Below, one piece after another: positions 25,812 through 35,600 of a stretch of 64,000 bases of DNA. Source of the stretch: Chitinophaga oryziterrae (GTDB taxonomy: Bacteria; Bacteroidota; Bacteroidia; Chitinophagales; Chitinophagaceae); contig NZ_WRXO01000003.1 in assembly GCF_009758125.1 (NCBI RefSeq), positions 496,001 to 560,000 on the forward strand, written 5' to 3'. The first letter of the stretch is position 1. Each line of letters begins with the position of its first letter. A model generated the notes under the pieces. It was not told the origin of the DNA, did not search any database, and saw only the letters and a list, made by a program, of their open reading frames with translations. The translations under genes were made by a program, and so were the position numbers.

Positions 25812-25973
25812 ATGAAAGAATCAAAACCGTATGATGCTGTTGCAGAAGTCAGGAAACACAGGAAAATGGTTGGTATTATTCATTGGAATAATCCTGAGTT
25901 ATTTAGAGCGAAGTTAAAAGCTGCACGGGAGAAATACCATGAGAGATTATTAGCGTCAAATATTGAATCATAA
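25812..25973 (+). CDS. Small 53-residue protein
   Basis: ATG 25812 to TAA 25971-25973. The protein is highly charged (begins MKESKPYDAVAEVRKHRKMV, then HWNNPELFRAKLKAAREKYHERLL) and mostly helical. The opening YDAVxEVRKHR resembles small antitoxin-like proteins of Bacteroidetes, but no toxin partner lies next to it. It lies in an otherwise gene-free stretch of an accessory region. The assignment is uncertain. Confidence 0.4.
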   Translation: MKESKPYDAVAEVRKHRKMVGIIHWNNPELFRAKLKAAREKYHERLLASNIES

Positions 25974-26086
25974 TTCCCCCTGGGGAGGAGGTAGCAGGGT
26001 TAGTGGGTACAATACTTTCACTGATTTAATTTCTGTAGAGAGTGTTCGGGAAGAGTTCGGGAAGAGTTAAGGTTTAGATCAGGGTT

Positions 26087-26172
26087 AGCTCGGGTTTAAT
26101 GCGCGTTTAAGTCGGGGTTAAGTCGGCTCCATACGATCAAACCCCGGCTTAAACGCGCATTAAACCCGAGCT
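26087..26172. repeat. Long inverted repeat with 33-base arms
   Basis: Arms at 26087-26119 and 26140-26172 pair over 33 bases with a single G-T type mismatch, around a 20-base loop. They begin AGCTCGGGTTTAATGCGCG on the left. Upstream lies a short 11-base direct repeat (GTTCGGGAAGA twice at about 26043-26065). It is unusually long for a terminator and has no clean T-run after it. It is probably a mobile-element end or a structured regulatory element ahead of the DUF6266 gene. Confidence 0.6.
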
Positions 26173-26413
26173 ATCTATAGAGACTTATACAACTCACTAC
26201 GAACGGTCACTACTCAAACTGAAAAATTCTGTTAAATCTGGGATCAGCAGAGATTGTTTTCATGTATTGGTCTTAATTTCGCAATACGAATTGAAGGAAG
26301 GAAAGGACGCTTACCACTTGTTGAAAAACACATCCAATTTGTCGTAATCAGCTACAGTTAACCCTGATTTAACCTGCGTAGCATTATCTAACGACATCAT
26401 AAAAATAAAATTT

Positions 26414-27055
26414 ATGGGAATACAATTAAAAGGACCGTTCGGTGGCTTTTCAGGCAAAACCGGTGGCCTGATTGGGGCAATTTCAAAAGGTAGAAGTATA
26501 ATTACCAGTTTGCATACACCCTCAAGCAAAGCACCTACAAAAAAGCAAATTGACCAACGCTTTAAGTTTGGTATGGTTACCACTCTGTTAGCATACATTA
26601 GTGACCTGATAGACATAGGCTTCCAGGAGCATAAAGTATCAGAATCTGCTATGAATGCAGCGGTAGCCTATAATCTCAAATATGCAGTGACAGGTGTATC
26701 ACCTGATTTTAGTATCAATTTGCCTCAGTTATCTTTTAGCCGGGGTAAGTTAATCGGTCCTAAAAGTGTTACTGCTGAAGCGTTAGCAGGCGCTAAAGTT
26801 AAATTTTCATGGACGGCAAGTGAAGATGTCCGGAAGTTAACTAATCCTGCAGATTCGCTAATGATCATGGTGTATAATTCAGAAAAAACTGAATTTATAA
26901 CAAGTATTAACGCAGCATCCCGATCTGCATTGACCTATACGATTCAACTACCGGTAGATTTTACCGGGGATGAAGTGCACACGTATCTGGCTTTTGCGGG
27001 CATAGAGGGAAAAGTGAGCGATAGTATTTATGCGGGAGTTGTTAGCATAATATAA
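26414..27055 (+). CDS. DUF6266-family protein
   Basis: The 213-residue protein starts MGIQLKGPFGGFSGKTGGL, with the K-G-P-F-GG start seen in DUF6266. A beta-rich second half follows (KVKFSWTASEDVRKLTNPADSLMIMVYN, VDFTGDEVHTYLAFAG), which suggests an Ig-like fold. Members are widespread in Bacteroidetes and often occur in several copies; the function is unknown. There is no signal peptide. A hairpin follows the stop and a partial second copy lies just downstream. Confidence 0.82.
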   Translation: MGIQLKGPFGGFSGKTGGLIGAISKGRSIITSLHTPSSKAPTKKQIDQRFKFGMVTTLLAYISDLIDIGFQEHKVSESAMNAAVAYNLKYAVTGVSPDFSINLPQLSFSRGKLIGPKSVTAEALAGAKVKFSWTASEDVRKLTNPADSLMIMVYNSEKTEFITSINAASRSALTYTIQLPVDFTGDEVHTYLAFAGIEGKVSDSIYAGVVSII

Positions 27056-27061
27056 ACTTAT

Positions 27062-27104
27062 AATGCCCGCTATGTTAAACAGGGTTAACTATATAGCGGG
27101 CATT
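27062..27104 (+). terminator. Terminator after the DUF6266 gene
   Basis: Stem AATGCCCGCTAT / ATAGCGGGCATT (12 bases) around an 19-base loop, followed by CATTTTC. It sits seven bases after the DUF6266 stop codon and before the chimeric fragment. Confidence 0.7.
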
Positions 27105-27137
27105 CATTTTCAAATCAGATTTTTAAAATTCATTATA

Positions 27138-27563
27138 ATGGCACGTTTAAAGAATGGCCTATTGGGTGGCATCACAGGCGCAATAGGCGATATTGAAGGG
27201 TACATGCTCAATGGCAAATATATTGTCCGTAGCCGTCGCCGTAAGAGTATAAAGCCGCCCACAGAAAAGCAGCTGGCATGCCGGAAAAAAGGGGAATCTG
27301 ATTCCCGATTTGGCTATTTAAGAATAACAAGTGAGTTACAGTTGACAAATCATCCATTGAGAGGAAGTCTGTTTGAAGCGCTGATTGTTTCAGAATTTGT
27401 AAAGAAAAACCAATGCAGGCAAACCTATTAATCTTTACTACCGGAGAGATAAAAGAGGACATGAGATCGATGTTATTATCGATAATGCCGGAGAATTAAT
27501 ACCTGTGAGATAAAATCCGGCAAAACCATTAATAGTGATTTTTCAAAAATTTATTCACAGTAA
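27138..27563 (+). pseudogene. Chimeric pseudogene: DUF6266 head joined to a DUF4143 ATPase tail
   Basis: From ATG 27138 the first ~50 residues (MARLKNGLLGGITGAIGDIEG, …KPPTEKQLACRKK) match the DUF6266 N terminus. The frame then runs into the end of a DUF4143-containing AAA ATPase (ELQLTNHPLRGSLFEALIVSEFVKK) and stops at 27431. The remaining ATPase tail continues in other frames: NLYYRRDKRGHEIDVIIDNAG, then EIKSGKTINSDFSKIYSQ with stop at 27561-27563. So there is one fusion joint and at least two frameshifts. The region overlaps the end of the convergent hydrolase gene. It is a recombination scar, not a functional gene. Confidence 0.8.
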
Positions 27564-28615
27564 TCTATCCTTGGATTGTTCGAACTGTTACAAGGAAATG
27601 TATACTTGTCCTGGGGATATTTCGGTGATGGATTATCTGTTACCTCTAGGGGAGCCATCAACTGTCCGTTGTAACCCGGCATAGTTATCTGTTCTGTGGA
27701 ACCATTTCCCAGGGCTACTTTTTTTCCCGCAGCACTACCATTAAAGCTATAGTCAATAAGGGCATCCAGCAAACGGTAAACTCCATAATAATCCAGTGCG
27801 TCATAGGCACTGCGGCTATTGGGCAGCACATGGTCAGTTACATATTTATATCCTGCAACAGTGGATGATTTGATATAGATATAATCTTTCTCACTTGTCG
27901 CAATGTTAATATGGTTGAAGATATCTATTGCCATACGGTGGTCATTGTCGGTGTCTTCATCATATACCTGGGAGATCATTTTTGTATTGGACGGGAAGTT
28001 CTGTAACTGTTCCGCTGTAGTCTGACTGCTACCCCATGGGTAGCTGTACCAGGGTGCCATGGTGAACAGGAAGCGCCCGTCCTGGCCCCAACCTTTCTCT
28101 GTAAAAGCCCTGTAAGACAAATCTATGGTTGCTCCTCCCCCAAAAGAGTGCCCCATAAAGCCTACTTTCCGGGTATCAATAATATTTGGATAGTCTGCCG
28201 CAGCCTTCATAAAACCATTCCATAAAGTAAGATAACGATGGTCAATGCTTATGTCAATGGTACGATAAGGGACAAATACAACGACATAGCCCTTTTTCGC
28301 GATAAACTCAAACAGCCCCCGGTTATATTCTTTGTCTTCGCCACCATAAGGATGCGAGTAAAATATAGTCGGCATTGCAGAGGTTATGCCCTGGGGATAG
28401 AAGATCGTCACATTGGTGCCAGCATATTCCGGGTTAGGGAAGTCGATCTCCGCAACCTTGTATGAACCATCTGCACCATACCCGGATGAGGGCCGGGAAA
28501 TAGGCCCCTGCAAATCATCATCAATAGGAGTTGATGAATCACTCTTGTTTTCACCTTTTGAGCATGCTGCCAGTAATACCAATAAAATGCCGATCTTAAA
28601 TAGGGTAGTTCTCAT
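27551..28615 (-). CDS. Lipoprotein alpha/beta hydrolase, dienelactone hydrolase-like
   Basis: 354 residues; lipoprotein signal ending LLAAC then SKGENKS. Nucleophile elbow GHSFGGG near residue 155; oxyanion-like YSHPYGGEDKEYN before it. The C-terminal half shows VYDEDTDNDHR (candidate acid) and TDHVLPNS (candidate His). This layout resembles polyester hydrolase or dienelactone hydrolase-like lipases. It is anchored to the envelope; the substrate is unknown. It converges with the DUF4143 remnant and overlaps its last 13 bases. Confidence 0.8.
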   Translation of the reverse strand: MRTTLFKIGILLVLLAACSKGENKSDSSTPIDDDLQGPISRPSSGYGADGSYKVAEIDFPNPEYAGTNVTIFYPQGITSAMPTIFYSHPYGGEDKEYNRGLFEFIAKKGYVVVFVPYRTIDISIDHRYLTLWNGFMKAAADYPNIIDTRKVGFMGHSFGGGATIDLSYRAFTEKGWGQDGRFLFTMAPWYSYPWGSSQTTAEQLQNFPSNTKMISQVYDEDTDNDHRMAIDIFNHINIATSEKDYIYIKSSTVAGYKYVTDHVLPNSRSAYDALDYYGVYRLLDALIDYSFNGSAAGKKVALGNGSTEQITMPGYNGQLMAPLEVTDNPSPKYPQDKYTFPCNSSNNPRIDYCE

Positions 28616-28793
28616 TCCTGCTATTTTGATAATTAAATGTTGTCTTGTTGTGAATAATGTTTAGGCTGTTCTGAAATGTTATAACTAAAGTAGGTACGGA
28701 AATTCAGGATATTTTAAAAAAGAAGGTAAACCCGTAAAACAGGAAGGTGAAGTATCTTAAACGTTCAGTCAGATAACAGCTCAGTGAAGCGAA

Positions 28794-29987
28794 CTAAGGG
28801 TTATTGGGCCTTGCATTATCAGATGGTTTTGGAATAACCAGTATAAAGTATAAGAGAACAACCAACGCTATAATTGCGGTAATCCAGAATGCAAGGCCAG
28901 CCCCAAACTGGAACCACAACCAACCTGTAATAGAACTTGCCAGCAGGGTGCAAATACTCTGAAACCCGGTATAAGTACCTATCGCAGTGGCGGTATCTGC
29001 TTTATCAGTGATGTTGCTGATCCATGCTTTCGAAATCCCTTCTGTTGCAGCAGCGTATAACCCATACAAAAGAAAAAGGATTCCGTAGTAATAGATACTG
29101 CCTGTATATGCCATCCCTGCATAAACCAGGGCAAACAGGAACAACCCTGCAATGAATACCCTTTTCAATCCCATTTTGTCGGCTAGTATGCCTAACGGGA
29201 AGGCGGCCAACGCATATACCATGTTGTAAAAAATATATACCCCGATAGTAGCTGTATCATTCAGGCTGGCTTGCTTTACTTTTAGCAGCAGAAAAAAATC
29301 AGAACTGTTGCATAAAGTAAAAACCAACAACCCGGCTACCACCTTCCGGTAAATAGCAGGACTATATTTCCAATAATGTAGAAAAGAGAAAAAGGGAACC
29401 GGTACTTTGTTCTCTTTCTGTTCCCGGTTTTTATCTTTGAGCAGGAAGGACAGTCCTATAGCCAATAATCCCGGAATAAATGCGATAAGGAACATTGCCC
29501 GGTATTGCCCCGGATAGAAGTACAGGTAAACCAATGCCATGGAAGGCCCGATAACCGCACCCAATGTATCCATTGAACGGTGGAACCCGAACACACGGCC
29601 TTTGGTAGCGGGTGTGGCTTCATCAGACAGCAGGGCATCCCTGGCCCCGGTACGGATGCCTTTACCTAACCGGTCAACTGTTCGCGCGAGGAATATCCAG
29701 AACGGGTAAATGAAAGCAGTCATCATGGGTTTGGACAAAGCACTTAGCGTATACCCTAATTTTACAAATGGGGTACGCCTGCCCGTATGATCGGATAGTT
29801 TACCAAAATAGCCCTTGCTCAGTCCTGCCGTGGCTTCCGCAATGCCTTCCAATATCCCGATCAGCAATACGGAAAAGCCGATACTCCTTAAATAAATGGG
29901 CATGATAGGATACAGCATTTCACTGGCAATATCAGTGAGCAGGCTGATAAAAGACAAGACCCATATTGTGCGTGTTATATATTTCAT
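28794..29987 (-). CDS. MFS transporter
   Basis: About 397 residues from ATG 29987, with ~12 hydrophobic segments. The MFS loop motif appears as GKLSDHTGRRTPFVKLGY between segments 2 and 3, and a second half repeat is seen as GILADKMGLKRVFIAG. It starts nine bases after the TonB-dependent receptor stop, so the two genes form an operon. The pairing suggests that this permease moves the receptor's cargo, or a derivative, across the inner membrane. The substrate is unknown. Confidence 0.85.
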   Translation of the reverse strand: MKYITRTIWVLSFISLLTDIASEMLYPIMPIYLRSIGFSVLLIGILEGIAEATAGLSKGYFGKLSDHTGRRTPFVKLGYTLSALSKPMMTAFIYPFWIFLARTVDRLGKGIRTGARDALLSDEATPATKGRVFGFHRSMDTLGAVIGPSMALVYLYFYPGQYRAMFLIAFIPGLLAIGLSFLLKDKNREQKENKVPVPFFSFLHYWKYSPAIYRKVVAGLLVFTLCNSSDFFLLLKVKQASLNDTATIGVYIFYNMVYALAAFPLGILADKMGLKRVFIAGLFLFALVYAGMAYTGSIYYYGILFLLYGLYAAATEGISKAWISNITDKADTATAIGTYTGFQSICTLLASSITGWLWFQFGAGLAFWITAIIALVVLLYFILVIPKPSDNARPNNP

Positions 29988-29996
29988 AGACACGTT

Positions 29997-32165
29997 TTAT
30001 AAAGTGACCCTGAACCCTCCGTTAAAGATAAACCCATCTATCGGGGTATAAATCTCCCGGAAATGGGGTTGTTGAACAGAACCAGTATACATAGGCTCCC
30101 ACCGGGATTGCCGGGTATCCAGCAGGTTCTCAAAATTCACGAACACGCTGAAATGACCAAACCTTCTTTCGCCTGACATGCCCATCACCCAGTAATCACG
30201 TACCTGCTCACCATTTGTCAATTGCTGGCGACCTGTATAAAAACACTCATAAGCCAATCGCCATTTTTCTTCCACTTCATACATCAGGTTGAAATTAAGC
30301 CGGTGTTTGGCCGTAAGCGGGTTTACTGCACTGGCTGGTTTGAAATCCCGTTCTGCGTCCGTAAAGGTATATCCCAGGTACACTGACCATTCATCATAAC
30401 CTAATCTGATATTGGTTTCAAAGCCTTTGGAGGTCAGGTAGCCGTTTGCATTGTAAAAAGCATAATTGCCATTGGTAAGCGGTATGGTATCCAGCAGCAG
30501 CGGATTTTTAAGGCGTGTGTAGAAAAATAGCTGGTTAACGCTGATGCTAATATCATTTCCTAACCGCCCTTTGTAGTTCACATCAAAATTAATTCCTGCG
30601 GAACGTTCCGGTTTTGTTGCTGACAGAACAAGCGGCTGTATATTCCGGAAACTTTTTTCCTCTGCATCTTCTGAAAAGATATTGGGCGCTTTATAACCCA
30701 GGCCCCCACCGATGCGGCTGGTGAAATGGGAATTGAATTTATACATCGCTGAAATGCGGGGCAGTACAAATACATCGTGCTGGTTCGTATAATCTGTTCG
30801 CAATCCTGTTTCCAGAACAAATTTCTCTACCGGCTTCCAGTTGTTTTGCAGGAAGATACCGCTTGTTACCAAATGATAGTCTAGTGGGTATGGCGTTGTA
30901 TTGGTTTGTTTGAACTTGTCTGTTACCAAACTAATACCGGCCACCCACTCCGTTTTTTCTTTCGGCAGCAGGTAAGTGGCTTCAGAAAAGCTGGAGTTTT
31001 GTCGTCCGGCAAATACATAATCCGGCAGCTCAATCTTCCTGTTAAAATAACCAATGCTGTTTTTCAGGGTAAGTACAGATTTATCAGCAAACCTTTTTTC
31101 CAATTTTAGTTGGGTAGCATAGCGGTCAGTTTTATTACGCTCAAAATAACTATGTGCGTTATCGGCCTTGCCTTTGATAACCTGCATATCCCCGCCCAAC
31201 CGGTTCTCAAAACTGCTGTTGAGCCCTAAACTGAGTGTAGTCGAAGGATTGATATAATAAAACAATTTAGGATTAATTGTATAACGGGTAAAATGGGGGA
31301 TATCGGAAAAAGCATCATGGTTGTTGTTCCAGGCTGCCTGGGAATTGCGGGTAGTAAATAAGGTAAACCCGACTTTATCAAATTTTTGCCCGTAATAAGC
31401 ATTCAGGTCCAATGCGCCCGTCTGGTTGGCATTCACCAGAAAAGACAATTCCCGTTTCTCTGCAGGCTCTTTGGTCACAAGATTTACGAGACCGGCAATA
31501 GCGCCGCCACCATATAAAGTAGAGGACGAACCTTTAATCACTTCCACTCTTTTCAGATCAAGTGGTGGTATTTGCAGAATGCTTAATCCGCCTGAAAAGC
31601 CTGAATATGATGGGAAGCCGTCTTTCAATAATAAAGTATAACGGCCATCTAATCCCTGAATGCGGATGCTGGCACTACCGGATACGGCAGAGGTTTGCTG
31701 TGTCTGGATGCCGGTACTTTCTGTGAGTAACATACGGATATTACCCGGTTGCATCACCGCTTTTTCGTGCAGTTCCCCGGCTGTAATAGTTTCAATGCGG
31801 GTAGGAATATCGTTGATACTGCGACTACTGCGGGTGGCTGTAACCTGCACTTCTGCCAGGTCATTTTCTGCTGGTTCCAATAACACCTCCATTGCTTTGC
31901 CTAACGGAAAATCGAAGGTTTGTTCTTTGGTTTCATGCCCGATATAACTGAAAACAAGGGTTTGCCTGCCTGCCGGAACATGTGTAAGGATTGTAATACC
32001 AAGACTATCGGAAACAAATGAAAGTGCTGTGCTTTTCACCTGCACAGTAACCCCCGGCAAGACTTGTTTTGTTTCACTGTCTTTGGTGATAATAGTATTT
32101 TGTTGTTGAGCCTGTAGAGAAAAGGTATATAATGTACATATCGTGATAAACGTATAACGTTTCAT
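29997..32165 (-). CDS. TonB-dependent outer membrane receptor
   Basis: About 722 residues from ATG 32165 (MKRYTFITI; signal ends LQAQ). A carboxypeptidase-regulatory-like domain follows (ITKDSETKQVLPGVTVQVKST). The plug domain has VKGSSSTLYGGGAIAGLVNLVTKEP, and the 22-strand barrel ends in an aromatic/hydrophobic C-terminal strand (FIFNGGFRVTL). It imports a scarce nutrient using TonB energy. The adjoining MFS gene makes a siderophore or cofactor uptake pair possible, but I see no marker of specificity. Confidence 0.9.
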   Translation of the reverse strand: MKRYTFITICTLYTFSLQAQQQNTIITKDSETKQVLPGVTVQVKSTALSFVSDSLGITILTHVPAGRQTLVFSYIGHETKEQTFDFPLGKAMEVLLEPAENDLAEVQVTATRSSRSINDIPTRIETITAGELHEKAVMQPGNIRMLLTESTGIQTQQTSAVSGSASIRIQGLDGRYTLLLKDGFPSYSGFSGGLSILQIPPLDLKRVEVIKGSSSTLYGGGAIAGLVNLVTKEPAEKRELSFLVNANQTGALDLNAYYGQKFDKVGFTLFTTRNSQAAWNNNHDAFSDIPHFTRYTINPKLFYYINPSTTLSLGLNSSFENRLGGDMQVIKGKADNAHSYFERNKTDRYATQLKLEKRFADKSVLTLKNSIGYFNRKIELPDYVFAGRQNSSFSEATYLLPKEKTEWVAGISLVTDKFKQTNTTPYPLDYHLVTSGIFLQNNWKPVEKFVLETGLRTDYTNQHDVFVLPRISAMYKFNSHFTSRIGGGLGYKAPNIFSEDAEEKSFRNIQPLVLSATKPERSAGINFDVNYKGRLGNDISISVNQLFFYTRLKNPLLLDTIPLTNGNYAFYNANGYLTSKGFETNIRLGYDEWSVYLGYTFTDAERDFKPASAVNPLTAKHRLNFNLMYEVEEKWRLAYECFYTGRQQLTNGEQVRDYWVMGMSGERRFGHFSVFVNFENLLDTRQSRWEPMYTGSVQQPHFREIYTPIDGFIFNGGFRVTL

Positions 32166-32189
32166 AATTAATTTGATGAATATAGACAA

Positions 32190-32377
32190 TTAAGGGCAGG
32201 GTACAAATATAGCGCTCTGCTGTACAATATGAGATGATCAAATGGTAGATTACATCAAATTAAAAAGAGGTAAACAGGAAAAATTCGCGTATTCCTGCTG
32301 GAAATAAGAGATAGTTTTTTTGCGGTAATACTGTCTGTTTTGCAAAAGAGAAACAGCAGTATATGCGGTAATTATTC
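32190..32377. other. Promoter region of the TonB receptor operon
   Basis: A/T-rich region between the receptor start and the immunity-like gene end. No clear repressor palindrome or Fur-type box was recognised. Confidence 0.3.
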
Positions 32378-32677
32378 TTACTTCGATAGATCATTTTTAG
32401 ATTCTATTTGACTGGTCTTTACCACGTTAACTGTGATAAAGCCTTTTCTTATTGATAAGCAAAAAAACCAAACATTTTTCACCGTTCTAATTACGGTTAG
32501 TTCAATATCCTTTAGTTCGCCAAGTAACTCATTTTTACCGCTATTCCCCAAATGCTTAATGTCATTTGTATCTAATTTCTCTCCCCATAATTTTACAGCA
32601 TCTGATAAACGCTCAGCGTAAATCTGACTAATGTAAGTTCCTCCTCTGAATTCCATAAAGAATGTATATATTTCCAT
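32378..32677 (-). CDS. Putative immunity protein for the RHS toxin
   Basis: 99 residues, soluble. It opens MEIYTFFMEFRGGTYISQ, a pattern I associate with small proteins found after RHS toxin genes in Bacteroidetes. It begins 11 bases after the RHS stop on the same strand, so the two are probably co-transcribed. By analogy with polymorphic toxin loci, it would bind the toxin C terminus and protect the producer and its kin. No structural family is assigned. Confidence 0.65.
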   Translation of the reverse strand: MEIYTFFMEFRGGTYISQIYAERLSDAVKLWGEKLDTNDIKHLGNSGKNELLGELKDIELTVIRTVKNVWFFCLSIRKGFITVNVVKTSQIESKNDLSK

Positions 32678-32688
32678 AAGAATTTTGA

Positions 32689-35600
32689 TTAATTACCTTT
32701 ATGTTTTTGATTGTGATTTTCTCCTGTCTCATCCATATTATTTTTCTCGTGTTTAACGTTTTTTTCCATTTTCTTCAATTCTTTTTTCTCTTCCTTTGTT
32801 TTATTAGGTTTGCTTCTCATCTCATCCCGTTCTTTTTTAGCCGCTTCGTATTTCTGCTGGGCAACCTCCCTGGCTTTTTGATTAGCATGTTGAGCGTTCT
32901 TTCCTCCGCCATGTTGTTCTGCTTCGCTCTTATTGTCTTTACTCTTAGCTAATAATAAACCGGGTATAGGAAAAGGAAGATCAGTTATACTACCCTGTAC
33001 TTTTGCAGGAGGCGCACCTTTTACAACCGTAGTATTGTCTTTAGTTACCGGAGTACTCATTCCATTTCCAGGCTGAAACCCGTTAATAGCACTTTCCTGA
33101 ACTACTGATACTGTGGCAACGGCGGTCTTACCTATTTTATAAGCCGTATATAGATCCAGTCCAATTTCTACAGCTTCAACAACGATTACTACACATAGAG
33201 GGCATTTCCCATCAGGATCATTATAACGTACCGGGTTATTATAAGAGAACTGATAAGGAGTTAGCATTTCCTGATTACCAGACTCAATCAAAGGATCAAT
33301 TTGTATAAATCTTCCTATTTGCTGGTCATAAGTTCGTGCATTAAAGTCATATAATTCCAATCCACTACCGTCACCAAACTCTTTTGACTGTAACTCGTTG
33401 CCATTATATCCTTTTTTATTCTCAGGATAATTCAAGCCCTTCAGTGCATGGTTACTAATCCCTGCCATGGCCAACCCAAATGGATAATAGTGGGTTTCTT
33501 CCAAAACCGGCCCGCCGTTATGTACTACTACCAGGTTATCAAAGAACACATCGCTTCCACTCTCGTTAGAGCAATAAATATACAAAAATCCGGTCTTTTT
33601 GATTACCATGCGAGGTACGGACAAGGGTTGCAACACATTCGGGCTACCCTGTATCTGCCGGATACCGCTATTCTCGTTCACCAGGGCAAAGAGGTCATCG
33701 AAGAGGGCGAAGTTAAGGTATGCTTTGGGTTTAGTGGAAAGATTCTGGGATGTATCGATCTGTTTTAAGCTATTGAATACACCAGGAGTAAGACCGGTGC
33801 TGATAGCTGATCCAATACCAAAGGCTCCATGAATCCCATCACTAATCCCCGAACCACTAAAGGCATTTAAAATCGCTGATACCATATCAGGCTGGGTAGC
33901 AATCGAAGTATTCGCTGCTGTACTGTTATATACACCTGTAGCATTGATCTGGATAGTATCACCCGCCATTACACGTAATACTAATGATGGCCCTATTTTT
34001 TGCCCACCACTCGAAGCATTCGTCTTTGCTACATAAGCATTCGGATTGGTCGTATTATCTGTGGGATAAGCCGGTGTTATACCAGATATAGCAGTACGGG
34101 TAAGATCGATATTACTAAACAGGGCATTCTCAACTCCACTGGCTGCCGTTTCCATGGTCGCTGTGTAATAAGCCGTATCACTCTTTGTTCCCAGTACCAT
34201 GCGGACATTGCCTAAATGATCTTTTTCGAAGAAGTCATAGGCATAACTGATTGGTCTGCCGGTTTTGTAAACCGCCCGGATACGGCCTTCTTCATGCCCC
34301 AGGAACATTAAGGTATCCTGCTCAAATACAGCAGCTCCTAAATAATCGGTAACAGTGGTTTTAGAAGGACTAACTGTATTATCCACAACCGTTTTACGGA
34401 GTTTAGTACCAGCAGCATCATACTGATAGGTGATACTGCCTTTACCAGGGATGGTGATACTTTCCGGAAGATTCAGGTGATTGTAGGTGATCGCTGTAAT
34501 GCGCTTGTTCAGGTCTTTGGTCAGGTTACCGTTTGAATCATAGGCATAATCGATCGTGTTTACACTGTCTTTAAAATCACCCAGATGATTGTCTACAGTG
34601 TTGGCATCAGCGACCTTTTCCAGCTTATTGCTGGTTCCCGTATTCATGTAGGTATAGGTAAGGCTATCAATCGTTGTACTGGTCACCCCTAACTTACCTT
34701 TTTGCTTCATGCTCAGGATGTTGCCATTCGCATCATACTGGAGATTACTTACGCTGAAATCAATACCTGCACTGGTGTTCCAGGCACTACCATTCTGCTG
34801 GGTGAAGCCACCGGCAAGTAAACGGTTTGCATTATCATAGGTATAATCATACTTCCGTTTAGCGCCATCGCCCACACTACGCCAGATAGTACCGGAGATA
34901 TTGCCGTTATATTGTGTGTTAGTATAAGAGGCCCCGGAAACAACGGAGGTGGTCTGATCATAACTCAGCTCATAGCCAAAGTAATTGTTACCTGTACCTT
35001 TTACATAGTCACGGTTTACACCTGTTAGCCAGCCACGGATATTATAGTCCTGATGCAGGGAATCCAGGTTATTGCCAAGTGTTTTGTTGACGAGCTGTCC
35101 TAATGCATTGTAAGTATTCTGAACAATCGTGTTGTTAACCCCGTCATCATTGAGCTGCCGGGTGATTTTAACAACACGATTACCCGCATCGTACTGAGTC
35201 ATTGTCAGGATCTTCGTTTCAGGAGTAGCCGCACTCTGCGGATTCCGCTGTCGCATGTAGCTACTAAGTAACTTACCCTGAAAATCATACAGGTTAGTGA
35301 CCACATCTTCACCACCGCAATTATTATCTGCAATCACCTGTATCACATGATTATCGTCATCATAATAAGAAGTAGAAGTAAGCCATTTCTCGGTACCTAG
35401 TACCCTGATTTTAGTACCAGTGGTTAAGCCACGCACATGATTACTTTTGGTCACCGTAACCGCATTGAGATTAGCACCAGCCTGTGGCTTGGTAAAATCA
35501 CCGGTTAATGCAGGTTGCGCGCCATTGAAGGTATAGTCATCGTAAAAAGTATATGTTAAAGGATAAAGGTCTGTAGCTACCAATCCCGGTAAAGGGTTCG

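Noticed and set aside
25643..25834. 63-codon frame with GTG start
   Set aside because: It lies over the right arm of the nested inverted repeat and overlaps the better 53-residue frame; no motif seen.
26040..26180. Possible CRISPR-type repeat array
   Set aside because: There are only two short direct repeats and one inverted repeat, with no regular spacers and no cas genes.
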